Position numbers and translations under genes: made by a program
Shown: positions 27,183 to 35,527 of the stretch, in pieces
Layout of the letters: each line of letters begins with the position of its first letter
Numbering within the stretch: the stretch's first letter is position 1
Source: Pseudothermotoga hypogea DSM 11164 = NBRC 106472
GTDB taxonomy: Bacteria > Thermotogota > Thermotogae > Thermotogales > DSM-5069
Direction: 5' to 3'
Assembly (NCBI RefSeq): GCF_000816145.1
Contig: NZ_CP007141.1
Span: 496,001-560,000, forward strand
Length of the DNA: 64,000 bases
Notes under the pieces: model-generated
What the model was told of the DNA's origin: nothing
Databases searched by the model: none
Seen by the model: the letters and a program-made list of their open reading frames with translations, nothing else

Positions 27183-28020
27183 CTCGATCTCCCCTCCTCT
27201 TGTACCTCAACACCTCTTCGAAGTGTGTGTAAGCGCTCCTGAACCTTTCTTTATCCAATTCGAACATCTTCAGAAGCAACATGTCGATCACGAATAACTG
27301 CAAGAACCTCGTCAGAAAACCACCCTCTGGAAACACCTCCGTCTTAACGTACACTGCCAGGAACACGTCTGCCAAGTCAGACACCGCACTGCTCGGCGGT
27401 GCTATCGCTACCACGGTTGCCTTGGCCCTCTTGGCGTAACTGACCGCATCGAGCAGATCACGCGAGGAATGACTGCTCGAGATCGCAACCAGACAAGAGT
27501 TCTCGTTCAGAAACGAGGCAGAAATGCTCTGCAAGAATGGGTTCTCGAAGAAATTCACCTGAAATCCGAACTGCTTCAGCTTCAAGAAAAGATCTCGCGC
27601 AGCGACGGTGTCGAAACCGTACGCCGCTATTTCCACCACGTTGCTTTTCATCAGTGCGTTCGTGGCTTTCGTGAGATCGTCGTCGCCAACCAGTTTCAAC
27701 GATTCTTTGACTTCTTCGATGATGAAGTTGATGTAATCACGTGACACTTCAGATATTTTCTCAACGTCGGGCTTCATCGATTCGAGCAAGCTTATCTCCT
27801 GTGCCAAAGCGAGACGAAACTCCTTGAAACCGCTGAAACCCAGCTTTTTGCAGAAATCCACGAGAGAAGCTGGCGAAGCGTTTATTTTCTTGGCAAAATC
27901 GGTTATTTTCATTTCCAGCACCGAGCTTGGGTCTTCTATCACGTGTCGGGCGATCTCACCGTGTACACCTCTCAGCTGGGGAAGAAGGTCCCTGAGTCTG
28001 TGATAGACACTCCTTTTCAC
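27172..28020 (-). CDS. RpiR-family transcriptional regulator
   Basis: A 282-residue regulator with an N-terminal HTH_6 domain (about residues 1-77; ITDFAKKINASPASLVDFCK is the helix-turn-helix) and a C-terminal SIS sugar-phosphate-binding domain (about 120-255, with AAYGFDTVAARD and AISSSHSSRDLLDAV). RpiR proteins sense phosphosugars and usually control neighbouring uptake and catabolic genes. It is encoded inside the importer operon, overlapping both neighbours. Tandem palindromes upstream of the first gene (32438-32468) are natural candidates for its operator. Confidence 0.88.
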   Translation of the reverse strand: MKRSVYHRLRDLLPQLRGVHGEIARHVIEDPSSVLEMKITDFAKKINASPASLVDFCKKLGFSGFKEFRLALAQEISLLESMKPDVEKISEVSRDYINFIIEEVKESLKLVGDDDLTKATNALMKSNVVEIAAYGFDTVAARDLFLKLKQFGFQVNFFENPFLQSISASFLNENSCLVAISSSHSSRDLLDAVSYAKRAKATVVAIAPPSSAVSDLADVFLAVYVKTEVFPEGGFLTRFLQLFVIDMLLLKMFELDKERFRSAYTHFEEVLRYKRRGDRGVF

Positions 28021-28910
28021 GGCGATCGACCCCTTTCTCCAGTTTTCAATATACTGTAGATCAAAACCACACAGAGCGTCAGTATCAAGGGAATGGAGAG
28101 CACGATTTCGGCCGGCAACGCTGTGAAAAGCTGCAGCCTGTTGGACAGGGCCACAGAAAAGCCGAGCACCATAGACACACCGAGAACGCCGAGGGGGTTA
28201 TCGCCTCCAAGAACGGCAGCCACCAACGCGAGCCATCCTCTATTGTTCGTCATGCCCGAGACGAACAGGCTGAGTGGCAACGAGAGCATAGAACCTGCCA
28301 GACCGCAGAAGAGCCCACAGAAGATGAAGGACGAAATCCTGATCCCGTCGATGTTCAAGCCGAGCTGTCTCGCCACGGATTCGTTCTTACCAACCGCCTT
28401 CATTCTCAATCCCAATGGAGTTTTCGTGATGAGCCAGGAAACAAACACCAAAAGCATCGCCGTGAGTTCCAGCACGTTGTAATCGGACAGCAAAGTGAGA
28501 AGTGTCTCGTTGTGCTCAAAAACTTCGAGTCGAAGTGCTGGGATCCTCGGCATTTCTTCGAAGAAGATGGTGCCTTTTGAGCCTAAGAGTGTTGAAGACA
28601 AGAGAACAACCAGGCCTGAAGCGGCAAGGTTTACGCCAAGACCAACGACGAAGATGTTCGCACCCAAATATCTGTGGACGAGCCAAACGAACAACGAGAG
28701 GAGGCATGACAAGGCCATGGCAGCAGTGACACCCAAAAGCCAGCTGTTCGAACCAACCGCCACGTAAACGGAGACAAAACATGAGACCAGCATCGTCCCC
28801 TCGATCGCTATGTTCAACTTTCCAACTGTCTGCGTGAAACTCGCACCGATCGCCGCCACAGTTATCGGAAGGGCCGAGGAGATGGACGATCTAAGCAATT
28901 GAGTCAGCAT
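28017..28910 (-). CDS. ABC transporter permease, BMP/nucleoside type (second permease)
   Basis: A 297-residue inner-membrane permease with about eight to nine helices of the branched-chain/RbsC superfamily. It carries the segment TPLGLRMKAVGKNESVARQLG, the coupling loop of the YufQ/NupQ subgroup that pairs with BMP-family binding proteins. GAGGTG stands 6 bases before the ATG at 28910, preferred over a GTG nine bases upstream. It overlaps the first permease gene by 20 bases. Confidence 0.88.
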   Translation of the reverse strand: MLTQLLRSSISSALPITVAAIGASFTQTVGKLNIAIEGTMLVSCFVSVYVAVGSNSWLLGVTAAMALSCLLSLFVWLVHRYLGANIFVVGLGVNLAASGLVVLLSSTLLGSKGTIFFEEMPRIPALRLEVFEHNETLLTLLSDYNVLELTAMLLVFVSWLITKTPLGLRMKAVGKNESVARQLGLNIDGIRISSFIFCGLFCGLAGSMLSLPLSLFVSGMTNNRGWLALVAAVLGGDNPLGVLGVSMVLGFSVALSNRLQLFTALPAEIVLSIPLILTLCVVLIYSILKTGERGRSP

Positions 28911-29916
28911 CCCGTTCACCTCGACTGAAAAGAAACTCCGCAGTTACCAGGCAGAAGACGATGCCCTGAACCAGCCTGACGATTTCTGCCGGCGTTTGCA
29001 CCATCAGCGAAGCGATCTCAGCGCCACTCTCCAGATACGCGAAGAACAGTGCGGAAAGAAATATCAGCGCAGGATCGTTTCTGACCAAAAGAGAAACAGC
29101 TATGCCGTTGAATCCATTACCGTGAGAAAAACCTCTCACCGCACGGCCATAAACGCCGAGAATCTCGACCATCCCTCCAAGGGCGGCAACTCCACCGCTC
29201 AAGATCATCGCGAGCAACCAGATTCTCTCCACATTCATCCCGTAAATCTTTGCAAAACGTGGGTTTCCTCTCACCATTTTGAACTCGTATCCCATAACGG
29301 AGCGTCTGCGAACGAAGGCGAACATTAAACACAGCGCTATTGCAATCAAGTAGCCGGCATGAAGGTTCGAAGGTGGCAAGATTTTTGCCAACACAACCGT
29401 CTCGTCGAGATACCTTGTGGCAGCCAAGGCTGCCTCTGGATCTCTGAAAGGACCGTTGAGAAGAAAATCCCCAACATAGATGAAGACCTGTCCGATCATG
29501 AACGAACTTATGAGCTCGCTGAAGCCTAACTTCACCCTGAGCAACATCGGAACCAATGCCAACAACGCGCCCACTAAGAAAGAAACTGCGAGAGCAAGAA
29601 CCATCGAGGATACCTTGGATGTGGGAACGTTCAGAACGACGATGGTCCCGATTATCGCACCGAAATAGTGCTGACCCTCGAGTCCTAAATTGAACACACC
29701 GGCTGAAAAAGCGAGGCAAGCGGCGAGTCCTGTGAAAATGAGAGGTATCGACGTAGCCAGCATGTTTCCAAGAAAGTAGAGGTTCGAAAACGGACCGAGG
29801 AAGAACCAGCGTAGAGTCTCTCGCGGCTGGTGAGAGGTGATGCCAAGGATGGCAGCACTCACAAGAAAGGCTATGGCGACGGTGAGAACCGGTGAAAGGA
29901 TCTTTCGTTGCGTCAT
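28891..29916 (-). CDS. ABC transporter permease, BMP/nucleoside type (first permease)
   Basis: A 341-residue permease, YufP/NupP-like, with about ten hydrophobic helices. FNLGLEGQHYFGAIIGTIV and MGYEFKMVRGNPRFAKIYGM are typical of this subgroup. It forms a heterodimer with the second permease. The ATG overlaps the ATPase stop (ATGA), and the upstream Shine-Dalgarno (GGTGAAG) is modest, which fits translational coupling. Confidence 0.88.
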   Translation of the reverse strand: MTQRKILSPVLTVAIAFLVSAAILGITSHQPRETLRWFFLGPFSNLYFLGNMLATSIPLIFTGLAACLAFSAGVFNLGLEGQHYFGAIIGTIVVLNVPTSKVSSMVLALAVSFLVGALLALVPMLLRVKLGFSELISSFMIGQVFIYVGDFLLNGPFRDPEAALAATRYLDETVVLAKILPPSNLHAGYLIAIALCLMFAFVRRRSVMGYEFKMVRGNPRFAKIYGMNVERIWLLAMILSGGVAALGGMVEILGVYGRAVRGFSHGNGFNGIAVSLLVRNDPALIFLSALFFAYLESGAEIASLMVQTPAEIVRLVQGIVFCLVTAEFLFSRGERDADSIA

Positions 29917-31418
29917 GTTTCTTCACCAACCAACGAGACGAGTACGCTGGGTCCAGTCAGCTGCTCTCTGTACAGCGTTTTCTTCAACTTACCTTTGGAA
30001 AAGACCAGCACCCTGTCACAGAGACCAAAAGCCTCCTCGGCATCGTTAGTGGCTATCAACGCACAGCCCCAGGATCTTAACTGCTGTAATCTCTCGGCTA
30101 CATAATATTGCACCTGAGCATCCAGGCCGGATGTGGGCCGACAGGCAAGAAGCAACTTCGGTCTTTGAAAGAGCTCTCTGGCAAGGATCAAACGTTGCAG
30201 ATTCCCACCAGAGAGCGTTTTGACGGGTTGTGCGAGCGAGGCAGTTTTCACCTGGAACTCTTTCAACATGTCGTGAATGTGACGTTGTAAGAGTGTCCAG
30301 TTCAGGAGCCCGAATTTCGCGAACGGAATCTCGCGGTAAACGTTCACCATGGCGTTCTCCAAGATTGACCCTTCCAGGTTCAAAGCTTCCCTCAAACGAT
30401 CTTTTGGCACGTACGCTATTCCGAGCCTTCTTCTCTCGCGGATCGGAAGATGTGTTATATCACGAGACTGGAAGAAAATTCGCCCTGAGACAGGTTTTTT
30501 CAAACCGATGAGCACCTCGAGCAGATCGAACTGACCATCGTTCCCGAGGCCAAAGAGGCCGACCGCTTCGCCCTGTCTCACAGAAAGAGACACGCGATCG
30601 AGAACGAGCCTCTTTCCAGACTTGAACGTGAGGTCCGAGATTCTCAAGAGCTCCTCACCGATCTTTACGCGCGCGCGAGGAGATTCTGAGGAACGAAAAC
30701 CCATCGCCTCGATCACTCGTTGAACGTTCAGCTTTGAAGTCTCCTCGCTCAGAACCGTTTCTCCCTCCCTCAGCACGGTCACCCTGTCAGCGATCTTCAG
30801 AGCCTGATTCACATCGTGCGTTATGAACAGGATGGCGCACTGGGATTTTTTCAGGCCCACGAGTAATTCGAACAGTCTCTCCTCTTCATTCTCGCTGAGA
30901 TAAGCTGTGGGTTCATCGAGCAACAGCACGCGTGCACCAAACATCAAAGCGCGCACTATCTCTATTTTCTGTCTTTCTGACATGCTCAGATCGGCAACTC
31001 TCTTGTTGAGCTCGATCAGAGAGAGTCTTTCGGAAAGATCCTTCACCCTTCGCTCGGCCTTCTTCTTGTCCAGAAAGAAGAGTCTGCGAGGTTCCCTTCC
31101 AAGGAACAGGTTTTCGAGGACGGTCAGCTCCTCCACGAGAGAAAGGTTCTGATGCACCAGAGCAATGCCCTGACGCATCGCGTCCTTCGGTGTTCTGAAA
31201 TTCACAGCTCTGCCGTCTACGAAGATTTCACCGGCGTCCGGTTGTATTTCACCAGCGAGGATCCGCACTAACGTAGTTTTTCCAGCTCCGTTCGCACCGA
31301 GGAGCGCGTGCACGCTCCCGGCCTCGAGAAACAGGTTAACCCCCTTTAACGCTTTTACGCCGGAAGGATAAAACGTTTTTTGAACGTTCAGAAGCTGTAC
31401 GATAGTCTTGCCTCTCAT
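29913..31418 (-). CDS. ABC transporter ATPase with two nucleotide-binding domains
   Basis: A 501-residue double ATPase of the RbsA/YufO type. The first half is canonical: Walker A GANGAGKTT at 41-49, signature LSMSERQKIEIVRAL, and Walker B RVLLLDEPTAYLS. The second half has a degenerate P-loop (GLFGLGNDGQFD, lacking the Lys) but a good LSGGNLQRLILARELF signature, as usual for this subfamily. It energises import of the ligand bound by the BMP protein. It overlaps its neighbours by 4 bases on both sides. Confidence 0.93.
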   Translation of the reverse strand: MRGKTIVQLLNVQKTFYPSGVKALKGVNLFLEAGSVHALLGANGAGKTTLVRILAGEIQPDAGEIFVDGRAVNFRTPKDAMRQGIALVHQNLSLVEELTVLENLFLGREPRRLFFLDKKKAERRVKDLSERLSLIELNKRVADLSMSERQKIEIVRALMFGARVLLLDEPTAYLSENEEERLFELLVGLKKSQCAILFITHDVNQALKIADRVTVLREGETVLSEETSKLNVQRVIEAMGFRSSESPRARVKIGEELLRISDLTFKSGKRLVLDRVSLSVRQGEAVGLFGLGNDGQFDLLEVLIGLKKPVSGRIFFQSRDITHLPIRERRRLGIAYVPKDRLREALNLEGSILENAMVNVYREIPFAKFGLLNWTLLQRHIHDMLKEFQVKTASLAQPVKTLSGGNLQRLILARELFQRPKLLLACRPTSGLDAQVQYYVAERLQQLRSWGCALIATNDAEEAFGLCDRVLVFSKGKLKKTLYREQLTGPSVLVSLVGEET

Positions 31419-32392
31419 GGCAGAGGTTGGATGGAGCCTTCCTTCAGTTTTTCGTAAACTCTGAGCATCTCGCTTCTAATCTCCTGAGGCACGTTCTCGA
31501 TGTAGTTCGGATCATCGAAAGTGAAACCTATCATACCTTCCCTGACACCCCACACCTCTCTCGTGCCAAACTTCAACTCGTTTCTGACAGCCTTCGAGAG
31601 GACCTCGTAGATGGCTTTATCCGCATGTTTCAAAGCGCAGGCGAGGATGACTTCAGGATCTTTCTCGATGTAGTTAGAATCGACTCCTATCACGTACCTT
31701 CCCATCTCCCGCGCCTTTCTGACCGCGCCCATGCCAGAGCCACCGGCAACCAGAAAGATGACGTCCACTCCCTGTTCGTACTGAACTTGGGCCAGCTCGG
31801 CACCTTTGCTCGGATCAGCCCAGCTCCCGACGACGGAGAAGAACACTTGAATGTTCGGCTCGACATCTCTTGCACCTTTTTCGTATGCCGGTTTCATCTT
31901 CTCCATCATGGCGGGATAAACGTCACCTGCGATCATACCGATCTTCAACTGTTCGTTTGCACGTGGCATTCTACTCTTCGTGACGAGTGCGGCGAAGTAA
32001 CCTGCCAGATAAGCCATCTCTTCATCCTTGAAGGCGACTGAATAAACGTTCGGCAGAACTGGTGCCAGTGCATCCATGAGAATGAACTTTTGGTTTGGGA
32101 AGGCTTTAGCGGTGTTCTCGACGTTCTTCGGCATACCTTCGGTGAAGGTGACAATCAGATCGTAGCTCTTGGATGCTGCGAGACTCGTGAGAAGGGTTGC
32201 CCAGCGCGCGGGATTGTAACCGCCTTCGATGATCTTGACATCGAACCCAAAATCTTGCGATGCTCTGCGCGCACCGGCCACCATCATTTCGTAGATCGCG
32301 TTGCCCGCAACTTCACCCGTGATGAGCAGCGCCACGGAATAGGCATGAACAAGGGTGGTTACGCATATCAAGAAGAATACCAACGATTTCAC
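31415..32392 (-). CDS. BMP-family periplasmic binding protein
   Basis: A 325-residue solute-binding protein of the basic membrane protein/PnrA family, whose characterised members bind nucleosides. It starts with a cleavable signal peptide (KSLVFFLICVTTLVHAYS) and lacks a lipobox Cys at the right place, so it is probably soluble in the periplasm. ALLITGEVAGNAIYEMMVAG and GGSGMGAVRKAREMG are family-typical. The GTG at 32392 has AGGAGG 8 bases upstream; an in-frame ORF extends further but includes that site. It is the first gene of the importer operon. Confidence 0.88.
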   Translation of the reverse strand: MKSLVFFLICVTTLVHAYSVALLITGEVAGNAIYEMMVAGARRASQDFGFDVKIIEGGYNPARWATLLTSLAASKSYDLIVTFTEGMPKNVENTAKAFPNQKFILMDALAPVLPNVYSVAFKDEEMAYLAGYFAALVTKSRMPRANEQLKIGMIAGDVYPAMMEKMKPAYEKGARDVEPNIQVFFSVVGSWADPSKGAELAQVQYEQGVDVIFLVAGGSGMGAVRKAREMGRYVIGVDSNYIEKDPEVILACALKHADKAIYEVLSKAVRNELKFGTREVWGVREGMIGFTFDDPNYIENVPQEIRSEMLRVYEKLKEGSIQPLP

Positions 32393-32416
32393 AGCATCCA
32401 CCTCCTCTGGTATAAT
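32388..32416 (+). promoter_or_regulatory. plus-strand promoter facing the BMP promoter
   Basis: TTCACA (32388-32393), 17 bases, then TATAAT (32411-32416) with an extended -10 TGG. It overlaps the 5' end of the BMP gene and points toward the DUF1292 gene at 32598, giving a leader of about 175 bases. Its transcript would run through the tandem palindromes. Confidence 0.5.
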
Positions 32417-32437
32417 CAATGGGGAAACGTGTGTCTC

Positions 32438-32468
32438 GAAATCATTTCACATATTCCGAAATCATTTT
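32438..32468. promoter_or_regulatory. tandem palindromes, candidate RpiR operators
   Basis: GAAATCATTTC (32438-32448) and GAAATCATTTT (32458-32468) are 5-1-5 palindromes exactly 20 bp apart, so they lie on the same DNA face. The second overlaps a minus-strand extended -10 (TGGTAAAAT, 32464-32472), and the first falls near +10 to +20 of the BMP operon. This is where a repressor would sit. Confidence 0.55.
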
Positions 32469-32472
32469 ACCA
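32464..32472 (-). promoter_or_regulatory. extended -10 promoter of the BMP importer operon
   Basis: Minus strand TGG-TAAAAT. There is no good -35 hexamer, but the TG extension can compensate. It overlaps the upstream palindrome of the pair. Confidence 0.45.
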
Positions 32473-32554
32473 CAAATGCCATCCTACTGTGTGTTGTACC
32501 TTTCCTTAACTCAAACTTCATCTTATTTTGCCCTGAGACTTCTTGCGAAAAGTG

Positions 32555-32563
32555 TGGTATGAT
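32555..32563 (+). promoter_or_regulatory. extended -10 element before the DUF1292 gene
   Basis: TGG-TATGAT lies 35 bases before the ATG at 32598. No clear -35 is present. This is the nearer of two possible promoters for that gene. Confidence 0.4.
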
Positions 32564-32597
32564 CTATTCACCATTCGGTTCGAAGGGAGTTGGTATC

Positions 32598-32921
32598 ATG
32601 GGTCAAGAGGATCTCGATGTCTTCGTGTTGACGGACGAGGAAGGTCACGAACATCACTTCGTTATCCTGGCGGAGATCGAAGATGGGATGAAGAAATACT
32701 GGATTTGCGAAGAGATCATGATGAACGAAGAAGGACAGATCGAACAGTTCGGCGACATTTACCCGTTCGAAGTGAAGGAAGCGGAAGATGGTGGACTCTA
32801 CATAGATTCGGTGCAATCCGAAGAGGAGTTCGAACGGGTGTCGAAGGCGTGGGAAGAGCTTTTGACAAAGGATGAAGAGTTGAGGAAACTTGTTGAGCCC
32901 GAAGATCAACAACACGAGTGA
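32598..32921 (+). CDS. DUF1292 family protein
   Basis: A 107-residue acidic protein with the DUF1292 (YrzB-like) pattern: a strand with FVLTDEEGHEHHFVILAEIE, then KYWICEEI, YPFEV and VQSEEEFERVSKAWEELL near the end. The function of the family is unknown. GGGAG stands 8 bases before the ATG at 32598; the frame is open upstream but lacks a start with a site. It is a single-gene unit bounded by a terminator. Confidence 0.8.
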   Translation: MGQEDLDVFVLTDEEGHEHHFVILAEIEDGMKKYWICEEIMMNEEGQIEQFGDIYPFEVKEAEDGGLYIDSVQSEEEFERVSKAWEELLTKDEELRKLVEPEDQQHE

Positions 32922-32938
32922 TGCTCAGAAGGCGAACA

Positions 32939-32960
32939 AAGCCGGCCGAAAGGCCGGCTT
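32939..32960. terminator. bidirectional terminator between DUF1292 and nrdJ
   Basis: AAGCCGGCC (32939-32947) and GGCCGGCTT (32952-32960) form a perfect 9-bp stem with a GAAA tetraloop. T-rich DNA follows on the plus side and an A/T run on the other, and the nrdJ stop is 6 bases away, so it serves both convergent genes. Confidence 0.88.
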
Positions 32961-32965
32961 CGTCT

Positions 32966-35467
32966 TTAACTACACTTTGACCAACCACAGTTTCTACAGG
33001 CGATACATCCTTCCTGTTTGAACAGAGAATTCTTGCTCAAACACGACGGACAGTAAACATTCCCGCTGGAATCAACGTAATAACCTTCCTGCCATTCGAG
33101 CTTGTTCGCCTGGACAAACCTTTCGATCTCTTCGGCGCTCTTAACGGTTCCATCCCAAGAGTCGTTCTGTTGGGTCGAAGACCAGAGCGAAGAGAAGTCC
33201 TCGATCGCTTTCTTGATCTCCAGCCCAACGTTCCTGACATATTCTCCCTTCACCTTCGTCAGCTGTTCGATGATCTCGTCCGGCGAAACGCCCGCACGCA
33301 AGGCGATGGAACAGAGTCTTCCTATGGCTTCGGCCGTCTCCGTCCCGTTGGAGAGAAAGATCTCTATTGCCTCACCATTGTCGTCGAAAGAAACAGTTAT
33401 GTAGGTCGTGCCATCGGAGGTCCTGTACTTTCTGGTCACACTCCTCAACGTTTCTTTCCTCGGCCTGGGTCTCAGCTTGTGTTTTTCGTCCACGATGAAG
33501 AACTGCAGCTTTGCTTCCTTCTTGTGCGCGGATCTGGCCGTGGTGAGAACCTGGGTCCTCAACGAGCCGTCACGATAGACGGTCAAACCCCGAATTTTGT
33601 GCTTCAACGCTTCCACGTAGATGTCCAGCACGTCATCAACGCTCGCCGAGTTCGGCATGTTGATCGTCTTGGAAATGTTGTTGTCGACATAACATTGAAA
33701 AGCCTCCTGCATCAAGAGATGGTCCATAGGACTTATATCGAGTGCGACCACGAAGATCCGCTTCCACTTCTCATCGACGTCCAGATTCTTCAGGCTCCCC
33801 TTCTCTATCAACTCGCTTTCAATCCTCTTCAGATCCTCGGCTGGCATCTTCTTTCTGAGAACTTCGTTGACGTACAGAAGTGGCTCCCGTTCACCGCTGC
33901 TTTGTTTGTTCACATACCTGACGTAAGCCAGCAGGAAGTTGGGCTCGAGGCCGGAAGAAGTGTCGGCGATGTTCGATATGGAACCGGTCGGCGCTATGGC
34001 GAGCACCGCAACGTTTCTCTTGTGTTTCTTGGCCCGCGTTTTGAAGTGTTGCTTGATTTCGTCATCGTAATCGCTCACGTCCATGGAGAATGGCACGAAG
34101 TTTTCTTCTTTGGCATACCTGCTCTGTGAAAAGAGCGGGAAGTTTCCTTTTTCCTCACCGAGATCCGAAGAAGCTTCGTGCGCGTGCAGAGAGATGAAAG
34201 CCATCAGGTTTCTGGCAAAACGTCTTGCCTCTTCGCTGTCATAGGGTATTTCCATCTGGTACAGTAGGTCCGCAAAACCCATGATACCCAGGCCGAGTCG
34301 CCTGGACTCTTTCACGGCCCACTCGATCTTGTCTATGGGAAACACGTTCACATCGATGACGTTGTCCAGAAAGCGAACTGCAACTCGCACGATCTTTTCG
34401 AGTGCATCCCACGCGAATTTTCCTCCATCGTAGAGTTTCGCCACATCTATCGAACCGAGGTTGCATGCCTCGTAAGGTCCAAGCCCGATCTCGCCACAGG
34501 GGTTCGTCGAGATGATCTGTCTCACCGGATATAGTGCGTAGTACTTGTTCATCTCTCCAAGGAACACCATGCCCGGATCGCCCGTCTCCCAAGCGTTCTG
34601 CGCCATCAACTGGAATATTTCTCTGACCCTGACCTGCTTCTTACCAACCCACTTTGGATGGTGCAGCTCGATCTGGCCATCTTGCTCGTACAATTTCAAG
34701 ATCTCTTCACGCTGCATCGGAATGCCAACGGAGATGTTGAAGAATCTGAGCACGCGTTCTCCGTCGTTACCGCGCTTTGCCTGGATGAAGTCAACGATGT
34801 CTGGATGATCGATGTTCAGAATGCCCATCAACGCACCGCGCCTCCTGTAACCCTGCTCAACCACGGAGACTGCGGAGTTGAAAACGTGCATGAAGCTTAT
34901 GGGGCCCGATGCCTTGCCGTGGGTACCGGCAACGAAGCTTCCGTTCGGTCTGAGCGCGCTGAAGTTGCTCCCTATACCGCCACCGACCTTGGTTATCATT
35001 GCGTACTCTTTCACCGCCGTGAAGATGCCGTCTATGCTGTCGTCGACGGGTACGACAAAGCAAGCTGAAAGCATGTGAAGGTGGTTCCTTTGCTGGACGA
35101 TCTTCTCGTAATCTTCGAGCTTCATATTTTCCAGAGGCTTGTACAGCAGCTCGAAATCCACACCCATGCCCGCGTTGAACAGCGTGGGACTGTTCGGAAT
35201 GAAGATGCGACTCGAGATCAGCTCGTAGAAGGCCTCCTCCCAGCTTTTGATGTGATCCAGACGTTCCGCAGGTGTCATCTGTTGCAGGCGAGGATTGTTC
35301 AACAATTCCGCGGCAGCGATCACACGCGCTACTCTTCTTGAAAGCTCGTTCCAGCTGTTTTCCAGATACTCCCCTTCGCGATTTTTCAGATAATACCTCT
35401 CTCTCAAAATCTTCTCAGCGTTTTGAGAAGGAGCTACGTTTTGCCACTTCTTCACGAGCTCGTGCAT
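32966..35467 (-). CDS. nrdJ: adenosylcobalamin-dependent ribonucleotide reductase (class II)
   Basis: An 833-residue enzyme that makes deoxyribonucleotides with a B12-derived radical, so it needs no oxygen. Features: NSPTLFNAG substrate-site region, CFVVPVDDSIDGIF with the first redox Cys, NPCGEIGLGPYEACNLGSID with the active-site Cys and Glu, and a Cys-rich C-terminus (CPSC, then CIACRNCGW and a final KCS) that shuttles reducing power. Length matches the Thermotoga enzyme as I recall it. The ATG at 35467 has an AAGGGGG site that is part of a terminator hairpin (see 35475-35520). It follows rex, an apt pairing of redox sensing with nucleotide reduction. Confidence 0.94.
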   Translation of the reverse strand: MHELVKKWQNVAPSQNAEKILRERYYLKNREGEYLENSWNELSRRVARVIAAAELLNNPRLQQMTPAERLDHIKSWEEAFYELISSRIFIPNSPTLFNAGMGVDFELLYKPLENMKLEDYEKIVQQRNHLHMLSACFVVPVDDSIDGIFTAVKEYAMITKVGGGIGSNFSALRPNGSFVAGTHGKASGPISFMHVFNSAVSVVEQGYRRRGALMGILNIDHPDIVDFIQAKRGNDGERVLRFFNISVGIPMQREEILKLYEQDGQIELHHPKWVGKKQVRVREIFQLMAQNAWETGDPGMVFLGEMNKYYALYPVRQIISTNPCGEIGLGPYEACNLGSIDVAKLYDGGKFAWDALEKIVRVAVRFLDNVIDVNVFPIDKIEWAVKESRRLGLGIMGFADLLYQMEIPYDSEEARRFARNLMAFISLHAHEASSDLGEEKGNFPLFSQSRYAKEENFVPFSMDVSDYDDEIKQHFKTRAKKHKRNVAVLAIAPTGSISNIADTSSGLEPNFLLAYVRYVNKQSSGEREPLLYVNEVLRKKMPAEDLKRIESELIEKGSLKNLDVDEKWKRIFVVALDISPMDHLLMQEAFQCYVDNNISKTINMPNSASVDDVLDIYVEALKHKIRGLTVYRDGSLRTQVLTTARSAHKKEAKLQFFIVDEKHKLRPRPRKETLRSVTRKYRTSDGTTYITVSFDDNGEAIEIFLSNGTETAEAIGRLCSIALRAGVSPDEIIEQLTKVKGEYVRNVGLEIKKAIEDFSSLWSSTQQNDSWDGTVKSAEEIERFVQANKLEWQEGYYVDSSGNVYCPSCLSKNSLFKQEGCIACRNCGWSKCS

Positions 35468-35468
35468 G

Positions 35469-35490
35469 AAAAAACCCCCTTTCCGGGGGT
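35469..35490 (-). terminator. rex terminator whose 3' arm is the nrdJ ribosome-binding site
   Basis: Minus strand ACCCCC-GGAAA-GGGGGT followed by T residues to six in all, then C and the nrdJ ATG. The second arm supplies the GGGGG Shine-Dalgarno of nrdJ. It would stop transcripts arriving from rex. Confidence 0.75.
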
Positions 35491-35491
35491 G

Positions 35492-35520
35492 ATTATACTA
35501 CCTCTTGTGTCTTTGTTCAA
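35492..35520 (-). promoter_or_regulatory. strong promoter of nrdJ
   Basis: TTGAAC (35515-35520), exactly 17 bases, TATAAT (35492-35497). The predicted start falls about at 35484-35486, inside the hairpin, so transcripts from this promoter lack the left arm and leave the ribosome-binding site free. Confidence 0.8.
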
Positions 35521-35527
35521 TAGTATA

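Noticed and set aside
35468-35527. Cobalamin riboswitch upstream of the B12-dependent nrdJ
   Set aside because: Only 60 bases separate rex and nrdJ, and these are fully used by a promoter and a hairpin; no B12-box-like sequence is present.
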